Source: Streptacidiphilus jiangxiensis (GTDB lineage: Bacteria > Actinomycetota > Actinomycetes > Streptomycetales > Streptomycetaceae). From it: DNA of 64,000 nucleotides. The translations under genes were made by a program, and so were the position numbers. The number at the start of each line of letters is the position of its first letter. The stretch's first letter is position 1. The stretch lies in contig NZ_FOAZ01000001.1 in NCBI RefSeq assembly GCF_900109465.1, positions 1 through 64,000 of the forward strand. Reading direction: 5' to 3'. Of the stretch, positions 25,189 through 33,079 are shown piece after piece. Under the pieces are notes generated by a model. The model was not told the origin of the DNA. It worked only from the letters and a program-made list of their open reading frames with translations, and searched no databases.

Positions 25189-26000
25189 AGGGCGTCCCGC
25201 ACGGCCCACAGGTCCGGGAAGACGTCCTGCTCGGCCGCGTGCCGCAGCCAGCTCAGGCCGCTGGAGCCACCGGTGCCGGGCTTGGCGCCCATGCACCGCT
25301 TGACCGAGGCCAGGTGGCGCTGGCGCCAGCGGGTGACGCGCTCGGCGACGTCCATCAGCAGCTCCGCGAGCTCGCACAGGTCGCGCTGCTCGGGGTCGTT
25401 GTAGACCGAGAGCCAGGCGGCGACGGGGGAGGAGACGTCCACCCCGCACCGCTCCACGTACGCGACCGCGTCGTCGTACAGGCTCGGGGCCTCCAGCGTG
25501 CGCCGGAGCTCGGCGTGCACGTCGGGGTTGCCCGCGTACAGGCGCAGCAGGCGCTCGTGCTTGTTGCCGATCATGAACTCGAGGTGCAGGAACATGTACG
25601 ACTGGAAGCCGCTGGCCTCGCCGAGGACCGGCCGGAAGGAGTTGAACTCCACCGGGGTCATCGACGCGAGCAGGTCCCAGGAGTTGACCAGCACGTCCTG
25701 CGCGTGGAGCCCGCGCCGCAGCGCGGCGACGGCCGTCGGCAGGTCGTTGTCGCGCAGCGCCTGCTGCGCGAGGGTCCACTCGTGCCGGACCAGACCGAAC
25801 AGCAGCTCCATCACCTGGGTGGCGACGATGAAGGTGGTCTCGGCCGGTTCCTTGCTGAGCGGGTTCAGCAGGGCGTGCAGGGTGTCGATCCCGGCGTAGG
25901 CGGCGTACGGCGTGGTCGCGGCGGCGAAGTCGACCTTGGGTGTGGTCTCGTCGGTCGCGGCGGTGGTGTCGCCGAGGGTGGGGGCGGGCGTCGCAGGCAT
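25185..26000 (-). CDS. kynA: Tryptophan 2,3-dioxygenase
   Basis: 271 residues from ATG 26000, which follows a GGAGGACACCC site; an upstream ATG at 26030 lacks one. It is the haem enzyme opening the indole ring of tryptophan to N-formylkynurenine. Family regions are clear: TFIVATQVMELLFGLVRHEW near residue 56, the SMTPVEFNSFRPVLGEASGF run with the conserved SGFQS, and WRQRHLASVKRCMGAKPGTG with SSGLSWL near the end. It is the first gene of a coupled dioxygenase-kynureninase pair and is divergent from an Lrp/AsnC gene that probably controls it. Confidence 0.94.
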   Translation of the reverse strand: MPATPAPTLGDTTAATDETTPKVDFAAATTPYAAYAGIDTLHALLNPLSKEPAETTFIVATQVMELLFGLVRHEWTLAQQALRDNDLPTAVAALRRGLHAQDVLVNSWDLLASMTPVEFNSFRPVLGEASGFQSYMFLHLEFMIGNKHERLLRLYAGNPDVHAELRRTLEAPSLYDDAVAYVERCGVDVSSPVAAWLSVYNDPEQRDLCELAELLMDVAERVTRWRQRHLASVKRCMGAKPGTGGSSGLSWLRHAAEQDVFPDLWAVRDAL

Positions 26001-26031
26001 GGGTGTCCTCCAGGCGCGGTTTGGCACCATT

Positions 26032-26063
26032 CATTCTGCTGCGCGCGTGCCGTTCACAGAATG
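26032..26063. promoter_or_regulatory. Inverted repeat in the kynurenine divergent promoter
   Basis: CATTCTG (26032-26038) and CAGAATG (26057-26063) form an inverted repeat with an 18-base spacer; a further GAATGA occurs at about 26129. Spaced AT-rich half-sites of this kind suit an Lrp/AsnC regulator, whose gene starts about 90 bases away. The assignment is inferred. Confidence 0.5.
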
Positions 26064-26153
26064 GGCGACGAGCTGTCCGACGGCCGCTCGGCTTAGTCTG
26101 GGAAAGGCGATCAGCCGATCGGCTTAACGAATGAAAAGTATGAGGTGAGAGGC

Positions 26154-26591
26154 GTGCTGGACGCGGTGGACCGGCGCCTGCTGGCGGAGCTGCAGGACGA
26201 CGCCCGGTTGTCCTACAACGAGCTCTCGCGCCGGGTGAACCTCTCCGCCCCGGCGGTGGCCGAGCGGGTCCGGCGTCTGGAGGCCGCCGGCGTGCTGGCC
26301 GGCTACCACGCCGAGGTGGACCTCACCCGCGCCGGACGCGTGGTCACCGCGCTCGTCCAGGTCCAGTGCTACGGCCCGCGCTGCGTCCTGCGGGACCCGT
26401 CGGTCGCGACCTGGCCCGAGGTGATGCAGCTGCACCGGGTCACCGGCGGGGCCTGTTGCGTGCTGATGGTGGCGGTCGCCACCATGGCGGAGTTCGAGGG
26501 CCTGATCGACCGACTCGCCGAGTACGGCCAGCCGTCGAGCACGATGATCCTCTCGACCCCGCTGCGCTGGCGGCCGGTCGAGCCGGTTTAG
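26154..26591 (+). CDS. Lrp/AsnC-family transcriptional regulator
   Basis: About 145 residues. Two GTG starts compete: 26145, and 26154 (VLDAVDRRLLAELQDDARLS). The second is preferred because GAGG lies eight bases before it. The N-terminal winged helix (SYNELSRRVNLSAPAVAERV, RRLEAAGVLAGY) is followed by the RAM ligand domain (VMQLHRVTGGACCVLMVAV, FEGLIDRLAEYGQPSSTM). The family senses amino acids. Divergent from tryptophan dioxygenase and 14 bases upstream of the formamidase-like gene, it is the likely regulator of the local tryptophan-breakdown genes, with tryptophan or kynurenine as candidate ligand. That role is inferred from position. Confidence 0.92.
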   Translation: MLDAVDRRLLAELQDDARLSYNELSRRVNLSAPAVAERVRRLEAAGVLAGYHAEVDLTRAGRVVTALVQVQCYGPRCVLRDPSVATWPEVMQLHRVTGGACCVLMVAVATMAEFEGLIDRLAEYGQPSSTMILSTPLRWRPVEPV

Positions 26592-26605
26592 GAGGGGGAC
26601 GGGCA

Positions 26606-27397
26606 GTGCTGGACGAGGACGCGCTGGGCGCGCTGCGCCTGCAGGCCGACCACACGAACACCTACGGCGGGCACCCCGAGCAGGTGGTGGACTTCCTGTT
26701 CCCGCGCGGGACGGGCGGCCCCGGCGCCGAGGGCAAGACGATGGTGGTGCTCTTCCACGGCGGCTTCTGGCGTCCCCGCTGGGACCGTCACCACACCGCG
26801 CCGCTGGCCGAGGCGCTGGCGGCGGAGGGCTTCCTCGTCGCCGTGCCCGAGTACCGTCGCGCGACGGGCTGGCCGGAGATCTTCGACGACGTCGCGGTCT
26901 GCGCGGAGGCGCTGCCGATGATGACGGCCGCGCAGGGCCTGCGGCCGACCCGGGTGGTCTACGTCGGGCACTCCGCGGGCGGCCACCTCGCGCTCTGGGC
27001 GGCGGCGCGGCGCCGCCTGCCGGCGGGCTCGCCGTGGCGCTCCGAGGGCCACCCCGACGCCGCGGTGGCCCTGGCGGGCTGCGCGTCGTTGCGCCTCAGC
27101 GACGAGTGGGAGCTGGGGGGTGGCGCGGCCCGCGCGATGATGGGCGGCAGCGTCGACGCTCTCGCGTCCCGCTACGCGGACTGCGATCCGGCGGCGCTGC
27201 TGCCACTGGGCGTGCCGACCACGCTCATCCACGGCGAGGACGACGACTCCGTCCCCCCGACCATGTCCCGCGCGTACGCGCGCGCCGCGCGCGAGTCGGG
27301 CGACGAGGTCCACCTGATCGAACTCCCCGACGTGGAGCACTTCGGCGTCATCGACCCCACCTCCCCGGCCTGGCCGCACCTCCTCGCCGCCCTGTAG
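26606..27397 (+). CDS. Alpha/beta hydrolase, probable kynurenine formamidase
   Basis: 263 residues from GTG 26606, with an AGGAGGGGG site upstream; a longer frame into the regulator gene is rejected because it overlaps a real gene. The fold is an alpha/beta hydrolase of the BD-FAE/arylformamidase type: oxyanion HGGFWRPRWDRH, nucleophile elbow VGHSAGGHLALW, the acid in HGEDDDSVPP, and the catalytic His in PDVEHFGVID. Formamidases of this eukaryote-like class convert N-formylkynurenine to kynurenine, the step between the two enzymes on the other strand. Bacterial KynB is usually a different, metal-dependent family, so the assignment rests on fold plus context. Confidence 0.8.
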   Translation: MLDEDALGALRLQADHTNTYGGHPEQVVDFLFPRGTGGPGAEGKTMVVLFHGGFWRPRWDRHHTAPLAEALAAEGFLVAVPEYRRATGWPEIFDDVAVCAEALPMMTAAQGLRPTRVVYVGHSAGGHLALWAAARRRLPAGSPWRSEGHPDAAVALAGCASLRLSDEWELGGGAARAMMGGSVDALASRYADCDPAALLPLGVPTTLIHGEDDDSVPPTMSRAYARAARESGDEVHLIELPDVEHFGVIDPTSPAWPHLLAAL

Positions 27398-27402
27398 TTC
27401 GT

Positions 27403-27521
27403 CAGGGGCGCGGGGAACTGCGCGACAAGCCACCCACATGCGGATGGTCCTCAACGCGCAGGGTCATCCGCACAGGGTGGTTGCTCGCGCAGTTCCCCGC
27501 GCCCCTGGATAGTGCAACCGG
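27403..27521. repeat. Dispersed intergenic repeat, copy B
   Basis: Simplest copy: left arm CAGGGGCGCGGGGAACTGCG is the reverse complement of the right arm CGCAGTTCCCCGCGCCCCTG, so the ends pair as a ~25-bp stem. The centre holds TGCGGATGG and GGTCATCCGCA, also complementary. The tail is GTGCAACCGG. It begins six bases past a stop codon. Confidence 0.88.
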
Positions 27522-27581
27522 CCCTCTGTGAAAACACTGGGCCGAACAGGTGATCGTGGCTACCCCGTCAATGTCCATGCC

Positions 27582-27602
27582 ATTCCCGCTCGTTCGGGGA
27601 AT
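27582..27602. promoter_or_regulatory. Inverted repeat upstream of the encapsulin gene
   Basis: ATTCCC and GGGAAT arms around 9 bases, 66 bases before the encapsulin ATG, followed by a second partial match (ATACCCCCGATTCC). The site could be an operator or part of the promoter; the regulator is unknown. Confidence 0.4.
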
Positions 27603-27667
27603 ACCCCCGATTCCGCGCCACCCCCACCCTGGAAGAGTCGATCCGCTCCCAGGGGAGGGCCCCGAAC

Positions 27668-29089
27668 ATGTCCGTCGACGCTGGTATTGACGCCACGTCA
27701 GACAACGCCGCAGCGCAGCAGTCCGCGCTGAACACCGCCGCGGCCAAGAACCTCGCCACCACCACCAAGACGCCGCCGCAGATGCAGGGCATCACCTCCC
27801 GGTGGCTGCTGCGCATGCTGCCGTGGGTGGAGGTGTCCGGTGGCACCTACCGGGTGAACCGCCGGCTCAGCTACGCCGCAGGGCGCGGGCGGCTGAGCTT
27901 TGCGCAGACCGGGGCGGAGACCCGGATCGTGCCGCCCAGCCTCGTCGAACTGCCGCTGCTGCGCGGGCTGGACGACGGCGCGCTGCTCGGGGAGCTGGCC
28001 TCGCGCTTCGCGCAGCGCGACTTCCAGCCGGGTGAGGTGATCGCCGAGTACGGCGAGGTCGTCGACCACCTGATGGTCATCGCGCACGGCAAGGTCAACA
28101 AGATCGGCACCGGCAAGTTCGGCGACAGCCACGCCGTGCTGGGCGTGCTCGCCAACGGCGACCACTTCGGTGACGAGGCCCTGCTCGGCGGTGACGCGCT
28201 CTGGGAGTGGACCGTCAAGGCGGCCACCGCCGGCACCCTGCTCTCCCTGCCGCGGCAGGCCTTCACCGACCTGCTGGGCCGCTCGCCCGAACTGCGGTCC
28301 CGCCTGGAGGCGTTCACCGCCGCCGGCGCCGCCGCGCAGGACTCGCACGGGCAGGCGGCCATCGAGCTCGCCGCCGGCCACGACGGCGAGCCGGAGCTGC
28401 CGGGCACCTTCGTCGACTACGAACTCGCGCCCCGCGAGTACGACCTGAGCGTCGCGCAGACCGTGCTCCAGGTGCACACGCGCGTCGCGGACCTCTACAA
28501 CCAGCCGATGAACCAGATCGAGCAGCAGCTCAAGTTGACCGTCGAGGCCCTGCGCGAACGCCAGGAGTACGAGATGATCAACAACCCGGAGTTCGGGCTG
28601 CTGCACAACGCCGACTACGACCAGCGCATCCACACCCACGGCGGCCCGCCCACCCCGGACGACATGGACGAACTGCTCGCCCGGCGCCGCGGCAACAAGT
28701 TCTTCCTGGCGCACCCGCGCGCCATCGCCGCCTTCGGGCGGGAGTGCAACCGGCGCGGGCTGTACCCGGAGTCGGTGGACGTCGCCGGCGACCGGATCCC
28801 GTCCTGGCGCGGGGTGCCGATCTTCCCGTGCAACAAGATCCCGGTGAACGGCGGACACACCAGCTCGATCCTGGTGATGCGCACCGGGGAGAACGACCAG
28901 GGCGTCGTCGGCCTGCACCAGACGGGCCTGCCGGACGAGTACGAGCCCAGCCTCTCCGTCCGGTTCATGGGCATCAACGAGCGGGCGGTGATCCAGTACC
29001 TGGTCAGCGCCTACTACTCCTGCGCCGTGCTCGTCCCCGACGCGCTCGGGGTGCTGGAGAACGTCGAGGTGGCCCGGCCGCGCGACTGA
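27668..29089 (+). CDS. Family 2B encapsulin shell protein (EshA-like), HK97 fold with cNMP-binding-like insert
   Basis: 473 residues from ATG 27668. The N-terminal arm ([20 protein letters not shown], then [17 protein letters not shown]) is characteristic of family 2 encapsulins. Residues ~95-220 form a cyclic-nucleotide-binding-like domain (REFQPGEV-type strand, [32 protein letters not shown]). The HK97 domain resumes to the end ([55 protein letters not shown]). From the literature I know, 2B shells self-assemble into ~30-nm compartments that hold terpene cyclases or polyprenyl transferases, and the S. griseus member was first described as EshA, linked to growth and antibiotic control. No such cargo gene is adjacent here. 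The phosphate-binding cassette lacks the usual Arg. Confidence 0.9.
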   Translation: MSVDAGIDATSDNAAAQQSALNTAAAKNLATTTKTPPQMQGITSRWLLRMLPWVEVSGGTYRVNRRLSYAAGRGRLSFAQTGAETRIVPPSLVELPLLRGLDDGALLGELASRFAQRDFQPGEVIAEYGEVVDHLMVIAHGKVNKIGTGKFGDSHAVLGVLANGDHFGDEALLGGDALWEWTVKAATAGTLLSLPRQAFTDLLGRSPELRSRLEAFTAAGAAAQDSHGQAAIELAAGHDGEPELPGTFVDYELAPREYDLSVAQTVLQVHTRVADLYNQPMNQIEQQLKLTVEALRERQEYEMINNPEFGLLHNADYDQRIHTHGGPPTPDDMDELLARRRGNKFFLAHPRAIAAFGRECNRRGLYPESVDVAGDRIPSWRGVPIFPCNKIPVNGGHTSSILVMRTGENDQGVVGLHQTGLPDEYEPSLSVRFMGINERAVIQYLVSAYYSCAVLVPDALGVLENVEVARPRD

Positions 29090-29107
29090 GCCCCGGAGCG
29101 ACGACAC

Positions 29108-29866
29108 GTGAGTTGGAGCGACGTCTTCATCCTGCTCGGCACGCTCGCGGTCTCCGCGATCGCGCTCTGGCTGCTGCAGCACTTCGTCCCGCACCGGCTG
29201 CGGGAGACCCACAACGACGTGGCGGGGTTCATCTTCGCGGCGGTGGGTGTGATGTACGCGGTGCTGCTCGCCTTCGTGGTCATCGCCGTGTGGCAGAACC
29301 TGGACTCCGCGCGGCAGACCACCTTCAAGGAGGCCGACGCCCTGGCCGGCGTCTACTGGATCTCGCGGGAGCTGCCCCTCCCGCTGGGATCGCAGTTGGA
29401 GCACAACACCCTGGAGTACGCCCGGACGGTCCAGGACACCGAGTGGCCGCTCATGTCCCAGCACAGGAGCAGTCCGCAGGCGACGCAGCTCGTCTACGCG
29501 ATGCGCTCGGAGGTCCTCGGGTTCACCCCGGCCGACGCACGGCAGCAGGTGCTCTTCGAGCACGCCGTGACCCACGTCGAGGAGCTGGCCTCCGAGCGGC
29601 GTGAGCGGCTCACCGAGGTCGACGACTCGGTGCCGACCATCATGTGGGTCGCGCTGATCGCCGGCGCCCTGCTCACGGTCGGGTTCACCTACCTCTTCGG
29701 CCTCTCCAACACCCTCGCCCACGGCCTCATGGTGCTGACGCTCACCGCGTTGGTCGTGGTCTCCCTGCTACTGATCAAGGAGATGGACTTCCCCTTCACC
29801 GGCGTCACCCGGGTCGAACCCACGGCGTTCGAGGTCTTTCTGAGCAGGTTGCCTCCGCCACGCTGA
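29108..29866 (+). CDS. DUF4239 (bestrophin-like) membrane protein
   Basis: 252 residues from GTG 29108, 18 bases after the encapsulin stop, with GGAG upstream. It has two N-terminal membrane segments (DVFILLGTLAVSAIALWLL; FIFAAVGVMYAVLLAFVVIA), a soluble helical middle with the family motif VWQNLDSARQTTFKEADAL, and two C-terminal segments (MWVALIAGALLTVGFTYLFG; LTALVVVSLLLIKEMD) ending in FPFTGVTRVEP. This is the standard DUF4239 layout, sometimes called bestrophin-like. No function is established to my knowledge. The tight spacing implies co-transcription with the encapsulin shell, a pairing worth testing. Confidence 0.88.
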   Translation: MSWSDVFILLGTLAVSAIALWLLQHFVPHRLRETHNDVAGFIFAAVGVMYAVLLAFVVIAVWQNLDSARQTTFKEADALAGVYWISRELPLPLGSQLEHNTLEYARTVQDTEWPLMSQHRSSPQATQLVYAMRSEVLGFTPADARQQVLFEHAVTHVEELASERRERLTEVDDSVPTIMWVALIAGALLTVGFTYLFGLSNTLAHGLMVLTLTALVVVSLLLIKEMDFPFTGVTRVEPTAFEVFLSRLPPPR

Positions 29867-29869
29867 TAG

Positions 29870-29886
29870 AGGACAGACGCTGTCCT
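29870..29886. promoter_or_regulatory. Inverted repeat upstream of the DinB gene
   Basis: AGGACA-N5-TGTCCT, a short palindrome 57 bases before the DinB start. It overlaps the likely promoter region and suits a dimeric repressor; no specific regulator is assigned. Confidence 0.5.
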
Positions 29887-29942
29887 AGATCCTTCCTACA
29901 GTGGGGACCACGGAAGCCCGAGAGAGAGCCGAGGTGGTCCCC

Positions 29943-30488
29943 ATGCCGACCGTTGTCAGCGCCGAGTCCGACGAGCGCGAAGCCCTGCTGAACTTCGTCG
30001 AGGCGCAGCGCGCCGCCGTCCGCCGGGCGGTCGGCGGGCTGAGCCGGGAGCAGCTGACGGCCCGTCCCACCGTCAGCGAGCTCACCCTCGGCGGCATCGT
30101 CAAGCACCTCGCCGAGGTCGAGAGCAACTGGACCCGGGTGATCCTGGCCGGTCGCGAGCCGCTGGTCGAGCGCAGCATGGAGACGTGGGGCGACTCGTTC
30201 AAGCTCCTCGACGGAGAGGAGATCGCGGGCGTCCTGAAGTTCTGGGACGAGGTCGCCGCCGAGACCACCGAGATCGTGAACGGCCTGCCGGACCTGGAGG
30301 TGACGGTCCCGCTCCCGGACCGGCCGTGGAACCCCAAGGGCGCCCACCGCTCCGCCCGCTGGATCATGCTGCACCTGATCGAGGAGATCGGCCGCCACGC
30401 CGGCCACGCCGACTTCCTGCGCGAGGCCACCGACGGGGCCACCGCGTTCAGCCTGCTCGGCGCCGCCCAGCTGCGCCCCAACGACTGA
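29943..30488 (+). CDS. DinB-family protein (mycothiol-type S-transferase superfamily)
   Basis: 181 residues from ATG 29943 with GAGGTGG upstream. It is a four-helix DinB/YfiT-like fold with the presumed metal-binding histidines in GGIVKHLAEVESNW (His near 57) and MLHLIEEIGRHAGHADFLRE. The family includes thiol-dependent transferases and many proteins of unknown role; actinomycete members are often linked to mycothiol, but the substrate here is unknown. It has its own palindromic promoter site and a strong terminator, so it is probably a single-gene unit. Confidence 0.9.
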   Translation: MPTVVSAESDEREALLNFVEAQRAAVRRAVGGLSREQLTARPTVSELTLGGIVKHLAEVESNWTRVILAGREPLVERSMETWGDSFKLLDGEEIAGVLKFWDEVAAETTEIVNGLPDLEVTVPLPDRPWNPKGAHRSARWIMLHLIEEIGRHAGHADFLREATDGATAFSLLGAAQLRPND

Positions 30489-30505
30489 GCTCCACAGGCT
30501 CGGTG

Positions 30506-30536
30506 AGCCCTCCGCCCCACACGGCGGAGGGCTTTT
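30506..30536 (+). terminator. Rho-independent terminator after DinB
   Basis: 11-bp stem AGCCCTCCGCC / GGCGGAGGGCT, 6-base loop, followed by TTTT: the canonical intrinsic terminator form, 18 bases past the stop codon. Confidence 0.93.
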
Positions 30537-30612
30537 CCGTGTCCCTGTAACGTCCCGCGGGGCCTGACGCGTCGAAGAGGTCGTAGGGGACGGCGAGAGG
30601 GCGGGGGCGCGG

Positions 30613-31119
30613 ATGAAGGCGGCGGACGAGAGCGACTACCTGGATTTCGCCACCGCACGGACGGGCGCGCTGTACCGGTCGGCGGCACTGCTCAGCTCGG
30701 GCGATCCGCATCTCGCGGAGGACCTGGTCCAGGAGACCCTCGGCCGGATGTACGTCCACTGGCGCCGCGTGTCCAAGGCGGACAACCCCGCCGCCTACGC
30801 GCACACGGTGCTGGTGCGGGTCTTCCTCAGCCACCGGCGCAGACGCAGCACCACCGAACAGCCCACCGGCCGGCTGCCGGAGGGTGTCGTGCCCGAGGGC
30901 GACGCCACCCTGCGCCTCACCCTGCTCGACGCGCTGGCCCGCCTCGGTCCACGCGACCGGGCGGTGCTGGTGCTGCGGTTCTGGGAGGACCGCAGCGTCG
31001 AGGAGACCGCCCGGGTACTGCGCAGCTCCAGCGGCGCCGTCCGGACCCAGACCTCCCGGGCGCTCGGCCGGATCCGTTCGATCCTCGGCGACTCCCTGCC
31101 CGACCTCGCCCGTTCGTGA
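30613..31119 (+). CDS. ECF sigma factor, SigE-family annotation
   Basis: 168 residues. Region 2 reads LDFATARTGALYRSAALLS, AEDLVQETLGRMYVHWRRV and PAAYAHTVLVRVFLSHRRRR. Region 4 reads ALARLGPRDRAVLVLRFWED, RSVEETARVLRSSSGAVRTQ and TSRALGRIRSIL. This is the actinobacterial group annotated as SigE-family (SigE-like, short ECF). The factor would direct RNA polymerase to a small regulon, perhaps including its own operon. The membrane protein gene 24 bases downstream, with a cytoplasmic N-terminus and one membrane helix, is probably its partner or anti-sigma factor. The start at ATG 30613 is reasonable, with a G-rich site before it. Confidence 0.9.
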   Translation: MKAADESDYLDFATARTGALYRSAALLSSGDPHLAEDLVQETLGRMYVHWRRVSKADNPAAYAHTVLVRVFLSHRRRRSTTEQPTGRLPEGVVPEGDATLRLTLLDALARLGPRDRAVLVLRFWEDRSVEETARVLRSSSGAVRTQTSRALGRIRSILGDSLPDLARS

Positions 31120-31143
31120 CGCTCACTCGGATTGGTGGCAGAC

Positions 31144-32394
31144 ATGCCTTTTGAAGACCGGCTCGCGCAGTCGATGCGCGACACCGGCGAGGACTTCGCT
31201 CCCCGTGACCTCGTCGGCCTCGTCAACGGTGGTGTGACGGACGGCCGCAAGCGCCGACGCCGGCGCAACGTCGCCGTCCTCGGCGGCTCCGCGGCGCTCG
31301 CCCTCGTCGCCGTCGGCGGCGCGATGGTGCCCTCGCTGCTGAACACCACCGGCGCGCACCACGTCGCCGGCCCGGCGGCCCAGCCGAAGATGTCGCTCAC
31401 CGCCTCCGCGAAGCCCGTCAGTGACGGCGAGTTGGCGAAGCAGATGATCGACACCTTGAAGGGCCTGCTGCCGAGCGGAGGCAGGATCACCGACGCGACC
31501 GGCCGGTGGGTCATGCCGGGCGGCAGGATGCTCGCTCCGCTGGCCTCGCTCGTCTACGACGACGGCCACGGCGCGTCGGCGATCGAGGTCGGGCTCACCC
31601 ACAACCGGCCGGGCGGGCAGCTGCCCAGCTGCGCGAACCCCGCGTACGCGCCGAACGACGTGTGCCACACCTACCGGCTGCCCGGTGGCGCCTGGCTCTA
31701 CCTCGACCAGGGCTACGAGTACCCCTCGCACGGCTACGGCACCAAGGACTGGCACGCCACGCTGATCAAGGCCGACGGCTCCCAGATCGACGTGGACGAG
31801 TGGAACGCCGCGGCGGAGAAGGGCGCCCCGGTCACCCGGGCCACGCCGCCGCTCTCGGCCGACCAGCTCAGGGCCCTGGCCACCAGTACGGCCTGGCGGC
31901 CGCTGCTCGCCGCCCTCCCGGCGCCGAAGCCGATCCCGCCGCGTCCCTCCGGCCTCGGCCCCGACGGCGGCGCCATCCTCAGGACGCTCAACGGCCTGCT
32001 GCCGCACGGCGTCACCGGCCACAACCCGGACAGCCAGTCGGGTTACGCGGAGGAGCAGCTGAGGGACGGCAAGGCCGGGGCGGGCCTGATCGGCGTCAAC
32101 GTCCAGCTCTTCAACTCGAGCGAGGACGCCGGGATCGTCTCCCAGCTCTTCGCCGGCGCGACCACCCTTCCGGACGGGAGCAGGATGGTCGTCCGGCAGC
32201 AGGCCGCGGAGAAGGGCGGCTCCGGCGCGGTCCAGTGGGTCGTCGACCTGATCCGTCCCGACGGGGAGCGCGTGGTGGCCCAGGAGTTCAACTCCCCCCG
32301 CCAGGGCGTGGCGGCCGACCGCTCGCAGCCGGTGCTCAGCATCGACCAGCTCAAGGCCCTCGTCACCGACCCGGCCTGGACCAAGCTGGTCTGA
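31144..32394 (+). CDS. Single-pass membrane protein paired with the ECF sigma factor
   Basis: About 416 residues. TTG 31132 and GTG 31135 are alternative starts; ATG 31144 has GGTGG at a suitable distance. A ~40-residue cytoplasmic N-terminus (MPFEDRLAQSMRDTGEDFAP) ends in a KRRRRR stop-transfer run. One membrane helix follows (NVAVLGGSAALALVAVGGAM), then a ~340-residue extracellular part with two related halves, each containing a (G)LLPxG motif (LKGLLPSGGRI, LNGLLPHGVTG) and an LSxDQL(R/K)AL ending (LSADQLRALAT, LSIDQLKALVT). It lacks the HxxxCxxC zinc motif of common anti-sigma factors, so an anti-sigma role is inferred only from gene order. The duplicated outer domain may sense an envelope signal. 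Confidence 0.8.
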   Translation: MPFEDRLAQSMRDTGEDFAPRDLVGLVNGGVTDGRKRRRRRNVAVLGGSAALALVAVGGAMVPSLLNTTGAHHVAGPAAQPKMSLTASAKPVSDGELAKQMIDTLKGLLPSGGRITDATGRWVMPGGRMLAPLASLVYDDGHGASAIEVGLTHNRPGGQLPSCANPAYAPNDVCHTYRLPGGAWLYLDQGYEYPSHGYGTKDWHATLIKADGSQIDVDEWNAAAEKGAPVTRATPPLSADQLRALATSTAWRPLLAALPAPKPIPPRPSGLGPDGGAILRTLNGLLPHGVTGHNPDSQSGYAEEQLRDGKAGAGLIGVNVQLFNSSEDAGIVSQLFAGATTLPDGSRMVVRQQAAEKGGSGAVQWVVDLIRPDGERVVAQEFNSPRQGVAADRSQPVLSIDQLKALVTDPAWTKLV

Positions 32395-32434
32395 CGCCGG
32401 GTGGGCGCGGGCCCGGCTCGGCTAGCCTGGGGCG

Positions 32435-33079
32435 ATGCCGCTGAGCATCCGCCCGTACCGCCCGGGTGACCGGGAGGACCTGTACGAGATCTGCGTCCGC
32501 ACCGGCGACAACGGTGCGGACGCGAGCTCGTCGTACCCCGACCCGCGCATCCTGCCCGACATCTTCGTCGGCCCCTATCTGGCCCAGGAGCCCGAGCTGG
32601 CCTGGGTCGTGGCCGACACGGACGGGGAGGACCGGGCGCGCGGGTACATCCTCGGCACCGCCGACACCCGCCGCTTCGTCGCCCGCTATCTCGCCGAGTG
32701 GCTGCCCGGCGTCGAGGGCCGTCACCCCGACGACGGCGACGGCCGCGGCCACGAGCTGCGCCACCCTGAGGCGATGCTCGCCGCGGGTGTCGACGCCTAC
32801 CCCGCGCACCTGCACATCGACCTGCTGCCCGAGGTCCAGGGTCAGGGCCTGGGGCGGGAGTTGATGCGCACCTACCTCGCCGCCCTGCGCGAGCGCGGCG
32901 TACCCGCGGTCCACCTCGGCATGGGCGCCGCCAACCACGCCGCCCGCGCGTTCTACGACCGCCTCGGCTTCCGGGAGTTGGCGCGGCCGACCCCCCACCT
33001 GGTGGTCCTCGGTCGCAGCACGGCCGAGGACGGCCTCACGCCACCCGGGGGAAGCGGGACCTCAGCTCCCAGAAGGTGA
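32435..33079 (+). CDS. GNAT-family N-acetyltransferase
   Basis: 214 residues. The acetyl-CoA-binding motif A is clear (LHIDLLPEVQGQGLGRELMR), preceded by the N-terminal strand ISLRPYRPGD-type sequence (LSIRPYRPGDREDLYEI) and followed by GVPAVHLGMGAANHAARAFY and DRLGFREL. The insert LRHPEAMLAAGVDAYPAHLH before motif A is typical of the O-GlcNAcase-like acetyltransferase branch. The substrate is unknown. The last 44 bases overlap the 3' end of the convergent gene at 33036. Confidence 0.92.
   Translation: MPLSIRPYRPGDREDLYEICVRTGDNGADASSSYPDPRILPDIFVGPYLAQEPELAWVVADTDGEDRARGYILGTADTRRFVARYLAEWLPGVEGRHPDDGDGRGHELRHPEAMLAAGVDAYPAHLHIDLLPEVQGQGLGRELMRTYLAALRERGVPAVHLGMGAANHAARAFYDRLGFRELARPTPHLVVLGRSTAEDGLTPPGGSGTSAPRR

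Noticed and set aside
23974..26034. A single 686-residue fusion of tryptophan dioxygenase region and kynureninase
   Set aside because: The upstream part is out of frame with the real dioxygenase; kynureninase starts at GTG 25188 with a 4-base overlap.
16930..27397. A secondary-metabolite gene cluster (matB plus kynurenine genes)
   Set aside because: No polyketide synthase, NRPS, acyl carrier protein or terpene synthase is present between or beside these genes.
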